In this document: positions 1 to 9,112 of the stretch, in pieces
Layout: each line of letters begins with the position of its first letter
How positions within the stretch are numbered: position 1 is the first letter of the stretch
Assembly: GCA_050633265.1 (NCBI GenBank)
Contig: JBOEGE010000004.1
Span: 496,001-560,000, forward strand
Direction of reading: 5' to 3'
Source: JBLHZY01 sp050633265
GTDB taxonomy: Bacteria > Pseudomonadota > Alphaproteobacteria > Rhodobacterales > Rhodobacteraceae
DNA length: 64,000 nucleotides
The notes under the pieces: generated by a model
What the model saw: only the letters and a program-made list of their open reading frames with translations
What the model was told of the DNA's origin: nothing
The model's database searches: none
Position numbers and translations under genes: made by a program

Positions 1-1499
1 AGGCTTATGGCAAGCTCACGGGCACGCCCGGCGTTCTCTTTGTGACCCGCGGGCCGGGGGCGACGAATGCCTCCTCTGGCATCCATGTGGCCATGCAAGA
101 CAGCACCCCGATGGTGATCTTTATTGGCCAGATCGATAGCCATCACCGCGAGCGCGAAGCCTTTCAAGAAGTTGATTATAAGCAATTTTTTGGCGGTGTG
201 GCGAAATGGGCGGCTGAGGTCAGCCATACAGAGCGCCTGCCCGAATATATCAATCGCGCCTTTCAGATTGCCCAGTCGGGGCGGCCCGGCCCCGTTGTTT
301 TGGCCCTGCCTGAGGATGTTTTGAGCGCGCTATCGGATGCGCCAAGCCTGCCCGCCTCTTCCCTGCCGCGCCTTGCTGTGGGCGAGGGCGATGTCGCCGC
401 GATCATGAGCGCGCTTGAGGGGGCGAAATCGCCGCTGATGATCGTTGGTGGGCCGGGGTGGAGCGCGAAGGCGGCGCGCGATGCAGAGAAGTTTGCCTCC
501 GCCTGCAAGCTGCCGGTTGTGGCGACGTTCCGGCGACAAGATTTCTTTGACAACCGCTCGCAAAACTACATCGGCGATCTTGGCGTTGCGATGAACCCGG
601 CCCTGCGCGCGCGGCTCACAGGGGCGGATACGCTGCTTATTATCGGCTCGCGTTTTGGCGATATTCCGACGGATGGCTACTCAATCATGTCGCCGGAAAA
701 CGCCGACAAAACCATCATCCATGTCCATCCCGATCCCGATATGCCGGGGCGGATTTTTCAAACCGATCTCGCGATCACCGCCCGCTCGGGCGATATTCTG
801 GCGGCTTTGGCGCAGACCAATGGCTTTGAGGCCCCCGTCTGGGAAGGCGAAACGAGGGCCGCGCGCGCGGCTTATGAGGCATGGCAAAAGCCGGTGGAAA
901 CGCCCGGTGATGTAAAGATGGAGGCGGTCGTTGGCTGGCTTTCTGCGCATCTGAATGAGGACGCGATCCTGACCAATGGGGCGGGCAATTTCGCCGGTTG
1001 GTTGGGGCGGTATTTTGCCTATAAACAGCATGGCACCCAGCTCGCCTCGACCTCCGGGTCCATGGGCTATGGCCTGCCCGCCGCGATCTCGGCCTCACTG
1101 GAAAATCCTGATAAAACAGTTGTTTGCATGGCCGGAGACGGCGATTTTCAAATGACGTTGAATGAGATGTCGACCGGCGTTCAACACGGCGCGAAAGTGA
1201 TTACCATCGTGGCCAACAATGGCCGCTACGGCACGATCCGCGCCCATCAAGAGCGCGAATATCCCGGGCGCGTTTCCGGCACAGTTCTGGCCAATCCGGA
1301 CTTTGCCGCGCTCGCGGTGGCCTATGGCGGCCACGGCGAAACCGTGCGCAAAACCGAGCAGTTCGCCGAGGCCTTCGCCCGCGCTAAAGCAAGCGGCAAA
1401 ATGGCTGTGATCGAGCTGGTTCTGGATGATGAGGCGCTCGCCCCCGGCATCACGCTATCAGCAGCGCGCGCAGCCGGGTTGAAGCATAAAGGGACCTAA
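1..1499 (+). CDS. Thiamine pyrophosphate-binding enzyme, acetolactate-synthase-like (5' end outside window)
   Basis: The frame is open from base 3 to the TAA at 1497-1499, so the N-terminal part of the gene, including the region that normally carries the catalytic Glu, is missing from the window. The visible ~498 residues show the end of the pyrimidine-binding domain (RGPGATNA, then a conserved MQDSTPMVIFIGQ stretch), a central domain (about visible residues 130-280) and a C-terminal pyrophosphate-binding domain with the GDGDFQMTL...NNGRYG motif that binds Mg-TPP. This is the acetolactate synthase/glyoxylate carboligase/benzoylformate decarboxylase superfamily. The sequence does not let me name the substrate. 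It ends tail to tail with cobO, overlapping by 4 bp, which suggests no dedicated terminator between them. Confidence 0.9.
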   Translation, partial: AYGKLTGTPGVLFVTRGPGATNASSGIHVAMQDSTPMVIFIGQIDSHHREREAFQEVDYKQFFGGVAKWAAEVSHTERLPEYINRAFQIAQSGRPGPVVLALPEDVLSALSDAPSLPASSLPRLAVGEGDVAAIMSALEGAKSPLMIVGGPGWSAKAARDAEKFASACKLPVVATFRRQDFFDNRSQNYIGDLGVAMNPALRARLTGADTLLIIGSRFGDIPTDGYSIMSPENADKTIIHVHPDPDMPGRIFQTDLAITARSGDILAALAQTNGFEAPVWEGETRAARAAYEAWQKPVETPGDVKMEAVVGWLSAHLNEDAILTNGAGNFAGWLGRYFAYKQHGTQLASTSGSMGYGLPAAISASLENPDKTVVCMAGDGDFQMTLNEMSTGVQHGAKVITIVANNGRYGTIRAHQEREYPGRVSGTVLANPDFAALAVAYGGHGETVRKTEQFAEAFARAKASGKMAVIELVLDDEALAPGITLSAARAAGLKHKGT

Positions 1500-2104
1500 A
1501 ACTCGACGCCGATCTGCGCCTTGATACCTGAGCGGAATGGATGCTTGATCAGCTCCATTTCAGTGACCAAATCTGCCGCCTCGATCAGATCGGCATGGGC
1601 ATTGCGCCCGGTCAAAACCACATGGGTCATCGGCGGTTTTTCATCGCGCAGAAACGCAATCACATCCGCCGCATCGACATAATCATAGCGGATGGCGATG
1701 TTGATCTCATCGAGCAGAACCATCGTATTGGCCGGATCGCGGATCAGCTCTTTGGCCTTTTCCCAAGCGGCTTGGGCCATTTCTGTATCGCGGGTTTTGT
1801 CTTGGGTTTCCCAGGTAAAGCCCTCGCCCATCGTGTGGAAGGCGCAGATATCATTGAATTTTGCGAGGATCAGATCGCGCTCGCCGGTGCTCATCCCGCC
1901 TTTGATAAATTGCACAACGGCGCATTGCATATCATGCGCGATACAGCGAAAAATCATCCCAAACGCCGCCGAGCTTTTGCCTTTGCCCTTGCCCGTATGG
2001 ACGATCACGAGCCCCTTTTGATCGGTTTTGGTGGCCATGATTTTATCGCGGGCGGCTTTTTTCTTGGCCATTTTGCTGGCGTGGCGGTCTGTGTCGTCTG
2101 TCAT
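1496..2104 (-). CDS. cobO: Corrinoid (cob(I)yrinic acid a,c-diamide) adenosyltransferase CobO
   Basis: This 202-residue protein has the CobO/BtuR P-loop GKGKGKSS at residues about 38-45, followed by a conserved VLLDEINIAI segment and the C-terminal VTEMELIKHPF. The family transfers the adenosyl group from ATP to the reduced cobalt of cob(I)yrinic acid a,c-diamide, the step after cobalt insertion by CobNST. The frame is open for another 66 codons upstream, but I place the start at the ATG at 2104 because AGGAG lies just before it and the upstream translation looks unlike the family. The N-terminal ~30 residues are Lys/Arg rich, as in other alphaproteobacterial CobO. No riboswitch is seen upstream. 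A second, unrelated (PduO-type) adenosyltransferase is at 60525-61097. Confidence 0.95.
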   Translation of the reverse strand: MTDDTDRHASKMAKKKAARDKIMATKTDQKGLVIVHTGKGKGKSSAAFGMIFRCIAHDMQCAVVQFIKGGMSTGERDLILAKFNDICAFHTMGEGFTWETQDKTRDTEMAQAAWEKAKELIRDPANTMVLLDEINIAIRYDYVDAADVIAFLRDEKPPMTHVVLTGRNAHADLIEAADLVTEMELIKHPFRSGIKAQIGVEF

Positions 2105-2233
2105 GATTTTGGCTCCTGTTCGGGGGGCAGAATGGCGGCGCGGGGCGGTGATTGCAAGGGCGCTGCATGGGTTGAATTGGTGGGCGGCGCGTGATTGTTT
2201 GGCGGGGAATGATCCGGGGCCGAGGAGGCGAAA

Positions 2234-3058
2234 ATGAAGCTGCAAGCGATCCATATCTATCCGGTGAAAAGCCTGCAGGGCGGCGCGCATGATGCAGCGC
2301 AAGTTGCGCCTGAGGGGCTGATCGGGGATCGCCGCTTTATGGTGATCCAGCCGAGCGGGCGCTTTGTTACCCGGCGCGAAATGCCGCGCATGGCCGGGGT
2401 TTTAGCGCAGAATATTGCAGGCGGGGTGCGGCTTATCCATGGGGATCAAGCGATTGATATTATGGCGCCAATGGGCGGACCAAGCCAGCTTGTAAAGATT
2501 TTTCGCGATGAATGGCCTGCGGTTGATTGCGGCGATGAAGCGGCTGGTTTTCTCAGCCAGATTTTGGGCCGTGATCTGCGCCTTGTGTATCAGGATGACC
2601 CTGCCAGCCGCGCGCCAAATGCGGCATTTTCCGCACCCGGCGATAGGGTCAGCTTTGCCGATGGCTATCCGCTTTTGGCCACATCTGATGGCTCGCTGGC
2701 CGCGCTCAACGAAGCGCTTGAAAACCCGGTTGAGATGGCGCGGTTTCGCCCCAATTTGGTGATTTCCGGCGTTGCGCCTTGGGTCGAAGATAGATGGCGG
2801 CGCATTCGGATTGGCGCGGTAGAGTTTCGCGTCGTTAAGCCTTGCGAGCGCTGCGTGATCGTAACCCAAGATGCCGCCAGCGGCGCGCAGGCCGATCCGC
2901 AGGAGCCGCTTGAAACGCTCAAGCGCCTGCATCGCAATGGCCGTGGTGGCCCATGTTTTGGCCAGAATTTGATTGCCGATGGGCCGGGGCAGATCGCCCT
3001 TGGCGATACGGTTGAGGTTCTGGAAATGGGCGAGAGCAACCTTTCAACGGTCACTTAA
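2234..3058 (+). CDS. MOSC domain-containing protein (YcbX-like)
   Basis: The 274-residue protein starts with the MOSC N-terminal beta-barrel domain (residues about 1-115, opening with the typical YPVKS motif and GDRRFMV) and ends with a MOSC domain that holds the conserved KPCERC segment near residue 200. MOSC proteins of the YcbX/mARC type bind molybdenum cofactor and reduce N-hydroxylated compounds or hand over sulfur; which of these applies cannot be told here. The start is set by GAGGAGG 6 bases before the ATG. It is divergent from cobO with a 129 bp gap. It is not an obvious part of the cobalamin pathway. Confidence 0.88.
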   Translation: MKLQAIHIYPVKSLQGGAHDAAQVAPEGLIGDRRFMVIQPSGRFVTRREMPRMAGVLAQNIAGGVRLIHGDQAIDIMAPMGGPSQLVKIFRDEWPAVDCGDEAAGFLSQILGRDLRLVYQDDPASRAPNAAFSAPGDRVSFADGYPLLATSDGSLAALNEALENPVEMARFRPNLVISGVAPWVEDRWRRIRIGAVEFRVVKPCERCVIVTQDAASGAQADPQEPLETLKRLHRNGRGGPCFGQNLIADGPGQIALGDTVEVLEMGESNLSTVT

Positions 3059-3125
3059 ACGGGTCAGAATTAACCGCCCGTTAACCATGATTGAGGCACC
3101 CTTTGGCGATTGAGAGGGGCCGATA

Positions 3126-3458
3126 ATGAATATTTGGTTACGCCGCAGTGCGCAGGCTTTGATTTGCGCCATGGGGCTGATGTCTTGCGACAGTCCAAGC
3201 CCGGGATATCTTGGCTATCCTGCGCGCGAGATCGCTTTGGATCAGTCGCTGTTTCGGGTGTATTTTGTGCCCGGCGAAGATCGGGTTGAGGTGCACCGCA
3301 TTTCGGTTGAGGTCCCGCCGCCAAGCCGGGTCGCCACTTTGGCGCGCGCGGTTCGTGCGGTTAAGCTCACCACGGGATGCGAGGTCCGGGCGGGCACGTT
3401 TCAGGGCGATCATGCGCTGATGAAGGGCAAGGTGAATTGCCCAGATCCGGGCGGTTAG
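3126..3458 (+). CDS. Small putative lipoprotein, function unknown
   Basis: The 110-residue product begins with a short positively charged stretch (MNIWLRRS), a hydrophobic core and a lipobox-like LMSC at residues 18-21, so the mature protein would start at Cys21 and be anchored to a membrane. The rest is a compact ~90-residue domain with two further cysteines (GCEV and VNCP), which could form a disulfide in the periplasm. AGAGGGG precedes the ATG. I do not recognise the family. It lies alone on the plus strand between the MOSC gene and the convergent cobN, so it probably has its own promoter. Confidence 0.75.
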   Translation: MNIWLRRSAQALICAMGLMSCDSPSPGYLGYPAREIALDQSLFRVYFVPGEDRVEVHRISVEVPPPSRVATLARAVRAVKLTTGCEVRAGTFQGDHALMKGKVNCPDPGG

Positions 3459-3494
3459 GACTTTAAAGAGTTTAAAAACCGGCGTCAGATTTCT

Positions 3495-6400
3495 TTAAAG
3501 ATTTGCAAGTTTTTCGATCAAAGCGCGGGCTGAGTTGGATTTCGGGATCCATAATTTGCGCTCAATCGCCTCGTTCAATCGTTGGGCAATTTCGCGCAAA
3601 GCGGGCGCGTTGTGATCGGCGATAAATTGGCGCGTGTCGTCGTCTTCAAGGTAGGCAGCGTGGACGAGATCGAAGTGATGGTTCTTGACTGCGCGCGTTG
3701 TGGCGGCGAAAGCGAACAGGTAATCGACCGTCGCGGCCATCTCAAACGCGCCTTTGTAGCCGTGCCGTTTGACCCCTTCGATCCATTTTGGATTGACCAC
3801 GCGAGAGCGCATAACACGGCCGATTTCTTCGTCTAAGGTCCTGATAACAGGGCGTTCTGGGCGCGAGTGATCGTTGTGATAGATCGGGCGATCGCGGCCC
3901 TGAAGGCTTTCAACGGCTGCCGCAGCACCGCCCTCAAATTGATAGTAATCATCACTATCAAGCACGTCATGTTCGCGGTTGTCTTGGTTTTGAACGATGG
4001 CTTCAACCTCGCTCAAACGGGTCTCCAAAGCGGCGCGTGCGGGCGTTCCTTCTGCATCTTTGCCGTAAGCGTAGCCGCCCCATTCAAGGTAGGCCGCGCC
4101 CAGATCGGCGCGCTCACTCCAGATGCGCTCGTCAATCAGCGCTTGCAGGCCTGCCCCGTAAGCCCCTGGTTTAGAACCAAAAACGCGGAAACGCCCGGCC
4201 TCGCCTTCGGCCTTTGCGCGGGCGGCGGCTGGGTTTTGATCGCTTGGTTCATCCAGTTCCATCACCGCGCGGGCCGCGCTATCGACCAGCGAAATAAGCT
4301 GTGGGAAGGCATCGCGAAAGAAGCCGGAAACGCGCAAAGTCACATCGACGCGCGGGCGGCCAAGCACCCCGAGCGGGAGGATTTCAAAGCCGGTCACGCG
4401 CCGATTTGCGCTGTCCCATTTCGGCTTAACCCCCATCAGCGCAAGGGCCTGTGCGATGTCATCTCCGCCGGTGCGCATATTGGCGGTTCCCCAAGCGGTA
4501 AGCAGCATGGCGCGGGGCCAATCGCCCTCAAGCTGGAGGTGTTTTTCGATCAAGAGATTGGCGGATTTCCAGCCCAGTGCCCAAGCCGTTGGGGTCGGCA
4601 CAGCGCGGCTATCAACAGAGAAGAAATTGCGCCCCGTGGGCAGGACATCCAAGCGCCCGCGCGTTGGCGCACCAGAGGGTGCGGGGGGCACGAAGCGGCC
4701 CGAAAGGGCGGTGAGCAGGCCTTGGCTCTCGGATGGGCCGCAAGAGGCAACGATTGGTGCAGCGCTTTGATTTGCATGGGTTAATACGGCCTGCGAGGCA
4801 AGGCCTGGTGCGGGGGCTGTACCCTCAATCATCGCATGTGCGAGCAGTTCCAGCCGCTCGATTGTATCGCCAGAAGTGCGCCAGATATCTTCGCTTAGGG
4901 CTTGCAGGCTGGCGGGCTTTTCGCCTGCCCAGGGTGCGGCCATATCGGTATCCAGAGGATCGAAATCAAAGCCGAAATCGGCGGCAAGGGCGCGGATGAT
5001 CGAGGCGTTTTCACCCTTTCCATCGCCGCGCGGAACCCGGAGCAGAGCGACGATGAGATCGCGCGCCAAGCGGCCTTCTGGGGAGAGGCCAAAGATGTGC
5101 AACCCATCGCGGATTTGCGCTTCTTTGAGTTCGCAGAGATAGGCATCGAGCTTGGCCAGATCGCCATCCTCTTCGCCCGTCATGCCGACATCTTTATCAA
5201 GGCCTGTAGCCGCCGAGAGTGAGAGGATTTCATCGCGCAGATAGGTGATCCGGCGCGGATCGACGCCTGCGGCCTCGTAATATTCATCGACCAGCGCTTC
5301 GAGATCGCGCAGGGGGCCATAGCTTTCGGCGCGGGTGAGCGGTGGTGTGAGGTGGTCGATAATCACCGCTTGGGCGCGCCGTTTTGCCTGGGTGCCTTCG
5401 CCGGGATCGTTGACGATGAAGGGATAGATATGGGGCATCGGGCCGAGGATCGCCTCGGGAATACACTCTTGCGAGAGGGCGAGCGCCTTGCCGGGGAGCC
5501 ATTCCAGATTGCCATGTTTTCCCATGTGAACAAGGGCTTGCGCGCCAAATTCATGACGCATCCAGAAGTAGAAAGCGAGGTAGTTATGCGGGGGAACGAG
5601 ATCGGGCGCGTGATATGTTTCGGTTGGATCGATGTTGTAGCCGCGGGCGGGTTGGACGCCGACAACCGCGTTGCCGTAGCGCAGGATCGAGAGGGCGAAG
5701 GCTTGGTCTGAAGGCTCAAAGAATGGATCGTTTTCAGGGGTGCCCCAGCGAGTTTCGATCCGTTCGCGGACTTCCCAAGGGAGGGCGGAGTAGGATTTTT
5801 GGTATGCCGCCAGCGGCATACGTTCGCCGCCCGTGCGGCTGGTGCGATCTGTGAGCCAGTTGGTGGGGCCGGCAAGGATGCTTTGCATGAGCGCATCGGA
5901 ATCGGCCGGGATATCTGCGATAGTATAGCCGTTTTGGGCGAGCAAATTTAGGGTGTGAACCGTGGCTGCCGGGGTATCGAGGCCGACGCCATTGGCGAGG
6001 CGGCCATCTTTGTTGGGGTAGTTTGCGAGGATCAGCGCGAGTTTGCGATTCTCTGGTTTTGTGGCGCGCAGTTTGGCCCAGTTGGCGGCGAGTTGAGCGA
6101 CGAAATCAATGCGGTCGCCGCGCGCCATATAGGTCGCGATCGGGCATTGGGTTGCCTCATCGAAATAGGCTTCGCCTTTGAAGCTGATCGCGCGGCTGAG
6201 GATGCGGCCGTCGACCTCGGGCAGGGCGACGTTCATCGCGATATCGCGCGCTGTCAGGCCGGATGTGCTTTCACTCCACGCTCCTTCGGAATGCGAAGCG
6301 AGGACGACCTGGAAGATGGGGGCTTCATTGGCCGCAGGGCTTGCGAGCGGGTTTGTATTGTTGTGCGCGCCTTGGTCGGGCGAGCCGACGGCAAATGAGG

Positions 6401-7193
6401 TGCAATTGAGGATCACTTGGGGCGGGGCGGCTTCAAAGAGCTGGGTGAGCGTGGCCACGGAGACCGGATCTTTGAGGGAAGCGACGAAGATGGGGAGCGG
6501 GTTAAGGCCTTGGCGCAGTAGGGATTTTACCATGCGGTTGATCGGGTTGAGGCCTGCGCCCTGAACCAAAGCGCGGTAGAAGATCAGCGGGACGATGGGC
6601 GCGCCCTCAGCCCAGTGGGATTGCGCGGTTTGGAGATCGGCGAGGCCTTCGCCGGGCCAGTAGACGCCTGCGCGCAGCAGGGGGCTGGCGGATTGGGGGC
6701 GCTCGGAATTCTCGATTATGGCTTTGGTATAGTGGAGGAAATTGGTTGCGTTTTGCGGGCCGCCTTCAACGAGATAGGCCCAGAGCGCATCGTAATCCTC
6801 GTCTGATACTGTGGAGAGGCCGCGCAGCTCTGCATCGGGTTTGTCGTCGCCGGGGAGGGCTGCGAAAGGGATGCCGGCGGCATGGAGGTGGGCTGCGTAT
6901 TGCTCAAACCCGTAGCGCCAGTAGCCTGCGCCGCCAAGGATGCGCGCGACGACGATTTTGGCATGGCGCGCGCAGCTTTCGATATGCAGATCGACGGACA
7001 TTGGATGGCGCAAATGTAGTTGCGAGGCGAGGCGCAGGGAGGGGGCATCGGCCATTTCAGCGCGCGCAGCACTGAGGGCGGCGAGTTCGGTATCGGCGGC
7101 GGAGATGAAGACGACATCGGCCGGGGTTTGGCCCAGATCGACGGGCTCGGACCCATCGTCAATCGCGCCCGGGGTTGCGGCGAGAAGGTGCAT
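3495..7193 (-). CDS. cobN: Cobaltochelatase subunit CobN
   Basis: CobN is the large catalytic subunit of the ATP-dependent cobaltochelatase, which with CobS and CobT inserts cobalt into hydrogenobyrinic acid a,c-diamide in the late-insertion (aerobic) route. The 1232-residue length fits. Signature regions include the segment MGKHGNLEWLPGK (about residue 555), the following NDPGEGTQAKRR, and the C-terminal half with the ALGWKSANLLIEKH and LRVSGFFRDAFP stretches shared with magnesium chelatase BchH. The start ATG at 7193 is preceded by AAAGG about ten bases away. cobS and cobT are not in the window and are commonly elsewhere in these genomes. A small plus-strand gene at 7332-7523 separates cobN from the GNAT-cobW-cbtAB block, so whether cobN belongs to the same transcript is uncertain. 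Confidence 0.97.
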   Translation of the reverse strand: MHLLAATPGAIDDGSEPVDLGQTPADVVFISAADTELAALSAARAEMADAPSLRLASQLHLRHPMSVDLHIESCARHAKIVVARILGGAGYWRYGFEQYAAHLHAAGIPFAALPGDDKPDAELRGLSTVSDEDYDALWAYLVEGGPQNATNFLHYTKAIIENSERPQSASPLLRAGVYWPGEGLADLQTAQSHWAEGAPIVPLIFYRALVQGAGLNPINRMVKSLLRQGLNPLPIFVASLKDPVSVATLTQLFEAAPPQVILNCTSFAVGSPDQGAHNNTNPLASPAANEAPIFQVVLASHSEGAWSESTSGLTARDIAMNVALPEVDGRILSRAISFKGEAYFDEATQCPIATYMARGDRIDFVAQLAANWAKLRATKPENRKLALILANYPNKDGRLANGVGLDTPAATVHTLNLLAQNGYTIADIPADSDALMQSILAGPTNWLTDRTSRTGGERMPLAAYQKSYSALPWEVRERIETRWGTPENDPFFEPSDQAFALSILRYGNAVVGVQPARGYNIDPTETYHAPDLVPPHNYLAFYFWMRHEFGAQALVHMGKHGNLEWLPGKALALSQECIPEAILGPMPHIYPFIVNDPGEGTQAKRRAQAVIIDHLTPPLTRAESYGPLRDLEALVDEYYEAAGVDPRRITYLRDEILSLSAATGLDKDVGMTGEEDGDLAKLDAYLCELKEAQIRDGLHIFGLSPEGRLARDLIVALLRVPRGDGKGENASIIRALAADFGFDFDPLDTDMAAPWAGEKPASLQALSEDIWRTSGDTIERLELLAHAMIEGTAPAPGLASQAVLTHANQSAAPIVASCGPSESQGLLTALSGRFVPPAPSGAPTRGRLDVLPTGRNFFSVDSRAVPTPTAWALGWKSANLLIEKHLQLEGDWPRAMLLTAWGTANMRTGGDDIAQALALMGVKPKWDSANRRVTGFEILPLGVLGRPRVDVTLRVSGFFRDAFPQLISLVDSAARAVMELDEPSDQNPAAARAKAEGEAGRFRVFGSKPGAYGAGLQALIDERIWSERADLGAAYLEWGGYAYGKDAEGTPARAALETRLSEVEAIVQNQDNREHDVLDSDDYYQFEGGAAAAVESLQGRDRPIYHNDHSRPERPVIRTLDEEIGRVMRSRVVNPKWIEGVKRHGYKGAFEMAATVDYLFAFAATTRAVKNHHFDLVHAAYLEDDDTRQFIADHNAPALREIAQRLNEAIERKLWIPKSNSARALIEKLANL

Positions 7194-7239
7194 CAGATCG
7201 GGCCTTTCGCACGGCTTTTGGGTGGGGAGCCTGCGGCGC

Positions 7240-7260
7240 GAGTATTTTTACCAGGAAAAG
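7240..7260 (+). repeat. Dispersed intergenic repeat, family A, diverged copy
   Basis: The stretch GAGTATTTTTACCAGGAAAA matches the core of longer copies at 25971-25999 and 49081-49160 (GAGTATTT, three variable bases, CCAAGAAAA). It sits upstream of the small gene at 7332. The match is partial, so this copy is less certain than the others. Confidence 0.5.
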
Positions 7261-7331
7261 TCATGGTGCTACGCATTTTGGATTGGGCGTGTTATGGGGA
7301 GCGAAATGGATCGCGCTGCGAGGATTGCGAG

Positions 7332-7523
7332 ATGGATTATTCCAAGACTAAGAATTCGAAGTTGAGCAAGGTGGGGCCCAGCTATCGTGAAGGGGCTGCT
7401 TTGGGTGGGCCGGGCAATCCGTTTGGTGGCAAGCGCGAGGTGCCTGTGATCAAGCCTGTTGTTGGCAAGGCCAAGCCAAATCCAGCGCCGCAGCGCAAGG
7501 GAAAATCCCACGGGAAGGGCTGA
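7332..7523 (+). CDS. Small lysine/glycine/proline-rich basic protein, function unknown
   Basis: The 63-residue product is very basic and low in hydrophobic residues: Lys-rich at the start (MDYSKTKNSKLSK), then GGPGNPFGGKR and a C-terminal tail PQRKGKSHGKG. It has no signal peptide or membrane segment and looks disordered, perhaps nucleic-acid or ribosome associated; this is inference only. I chose the ATG at 7332 with GCGAGG before it. An in-frame ATG at 7263, with AGGAAAA in front, would add 23 residues including two cysteines, and cannot be excluded. The gene is on the strand opposite to cobN and the GNAT gene, squeezed between their ends. Confidence 0.55.
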   Translation: MDYSKTKNSKLSKVGPSYREGAALGGPGNPFGGKREVPVIKPVVGKAKPNPAPQRKGKSHGKG

Positions 7524-7534
7524 GGGGGCGCGGC

Positions 7535-7996
7535 TCATGAGAGCTGCTTTTCCATGAACCGGCTGTTTGGATCTTCGGGGTAATCCGCGAAGGGGCCACG
7601 GAAGGTAAAGCCAGCGTTTTGATAGATTTTATGGGCGGCGTGGAGCGTATCCCCTGTTTCCAGGAGCAGGCAGGGGATGTTGTTTTGGCGCGCGATTGTT
7701 TCGAGTTCGGTGAGCAGTTTGGTGCCTAGGTTTGCGCCGCGGGCATCGGGCGCGACGAACATGGATTTGATTTCGCCGTAGTCCCGGTAGAGCGCGATGG
7801 CGGCGCATCCGATGGCTTTCTTCGCGCGGATGGCGAGCAGGAAGCGGATATGGGGCGCTTTGAGCGCATCGGCGCCGAGGTAGTGATTGCTTTCAGCGGG
7901 AAAGAGGCTGTTCATCAGGGCGTGATGTTGGCGCAGGAGGGCGGTTGCACCTTCGCTGCGCGGATCACTGAGCTTTATGATGATTGGCTCGCTCAC
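7535..7996 (-). CDS. GNAT family N-acetyltransferase
   Basis: The 153-residue protein shows the GNAT fold: the acetyl-CoA binding loop is in VAPDARGANLGTKLL (residues about 82-96, matching the R/Q-x-x-G-x-G/A pattern), preceded by the beta-strand EIKSMFV and followed by the typical YQNAGF near residue 131. The family moves an acetyl group from acetyl-CoA to an amine; the acceptor is unknown. Its ATG overlaps the cobW stop codon (ATGA at 7993-7996), so it is translated together with cobW. A role in cobalamin or cobalt handling is suggested only by that coupling. Confidence 0.9.
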   Translation of the reverse strand: MSEPIIIKLSDPRSEGATALLRQHHALMNSLFPAESNHYLGADALKAPHIRFLLAIRAKKAIGCAAIALYRDYGEIKSMFVAPDARGANLGTKLLTELETIARQNNIPCLLLETGDTLHAAHKIYQNAGFTFRGPFADYPEDPNSRFMEKQLS

Positions 7997-9066
7997 GCTT
8001 GCAGGGCTGCTGTAATGGCCGCTTGATCAAGGCCCGCTTGGCCGATGACAACAAGGCGCGTTTCGCGCGGCGCTGTACCGAAAGGTTGATCGAAATAGGT
8101 ATCAACGCGCGGCCCAACCGCTTGGAGCGTGAGGCGCATTGGTTTGCCTTCAATCGCGACGAAGCCTTTGAGGCGCAGGATATCATGGGCGCGGATCACA
8201 TCAGAGACCTGATTGGCAAAGGCGGCACCATCAATGATTTCGCCGCGTGTAACGACGAAGCTTTCAAACTCATCATGGCCGTGTTCGTGATGGTGATCGT
8301 CGTGGTCGTCCTCCTCATCATCGTCGTCATGGTGGTGATGATGGTGGTGGATTTCGTGGCGGGCGGAGATATCACCCTCGGCGCCTGCGTTTTGGCCGAG
8401 CAGCACATCAATCGGCAGCGCCCCCATTGAGGCACGCAGGACTTGGACGCCGTCGCGGGCCTCGGATTTGAGGCGGGCGGTGAGCGCGCTTGCGGCGGTT
8501 TCGCCGAGCAGATCGGATTTGTTGACGATGATCATATCCGCGCAGGCGATTTGATCCTCAAACAGCTCGCTGAGTGGCGTTTCATGATCGAGGTTCTCAT
8601 CGCGTTTGCGCATGGCATCCACGGCGGCAATATTATGGGCAAAGCGCCCTTCTTCAACGGCCAGCCCATCAACGACAGTGATCACGCTATCCACGGTTAC
8701 CCGGGTCGAGATTTGCGGCCAGTTGAAGGCGCGCACCAAGGGTTGGGGCAGGGCGAGGCCGGAGGTTTCGATCACGATGTGATCCGGCGCGTTTTCACGG
8801 GCGAGCAGTTTCTCCATCGTCGGGATGAAATCATCGGCCACGGTGCAGCAAATGCAGCCGTTGGAGAGCTCCATGATATCGTCTTCGGTGCAGGTCTCAT
8901 CGCCGCAGCCTTTGAGAATATCACCATCAACGCCGAGATCGCCAAATTCGTTGATAATCAGTGCGATACGTTTGCCATTTGCATTGGCGAGCATATGGCG
9001 GATCAGGGTGGTTTTGCCTGCGCCGAGGAAGCCGGTCACAACTGTGGCGGGGATTTTTGTGGCCAT
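7993..9066 (-). CDS. cobW: CobW, G3E-family GTPase (cobalt chaperone) with His/Asp-rich stretch
   Basis: The 357-residue protein has the G3E GTPase motifs: Walker A GFLGAGKTT (residues 12-20), the metal-binding CICC (around residue 72), Walker B-like VIETSGLA, and NKSD for guanine recognition. Between the GTPase and the C-terminal CobW_C domain lies a metal-binding run of seven His followed by Asp/Glu and more His (residues about 237-265). CobW proteins are thought to deliver cobalt, here presumably to CobNST. The frame is open 83 codons further upstream, but the ATG at 9066 has GGAG in front and matches the family start (MATKIPATVVTG). It follows cbtA in the same direction and overlaps the GNAT gene by 4 bp. 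Confidence 0.95.
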   Translation of the reverse strand: MATKIPATVVTGFLGAGKTTLIRHMLANANGKRIALIINEFGDLGVDGDILKGCGDETCTEDDIMELSNGCICCTVADDFIPTMEKLLARENAPDHIVIETSGLALPQPLVRAFNWPQISTRVTVDSVITVVDGLAVEEGRFAHNIAAVDAMRKRDENLDHETPLSELFEDQIACADMIIVNKSDLLGETAASALTARLKSEARDGVQVLRASMGALPIDVLLGQNAGAEGDISARHEIHHHHHHHDDDDEEDDHDDHHHEHGHDEFESFVVTRGEIIDGAAFANQVSDVIRAHDILRLKGFVAIEGKPMRLTLQAVGPRVDTYFDQPFGTAPRETRLVVIGQAGLDQAAITAALQA

Positions 9067-9112
9067 GGGTGGCTCCGATCGTTGGCAGGGTGAGCCTGCG
9101 AAATTGCGGGTA

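Noticed and set aside
3867..4784. 305-codon plus-strand frame inside cobN
   Set aside because: Antisense to a well-supported cobN, no ribosome site, no domain resemblance.
8266..8355. Repetitive GTGGTGATGATG stretch as a DNA repeat or CRISPR-like array
   Set aside because: It encodes the His/Asp-rich segment of CobW in frame and has no repeat-spacer structure.
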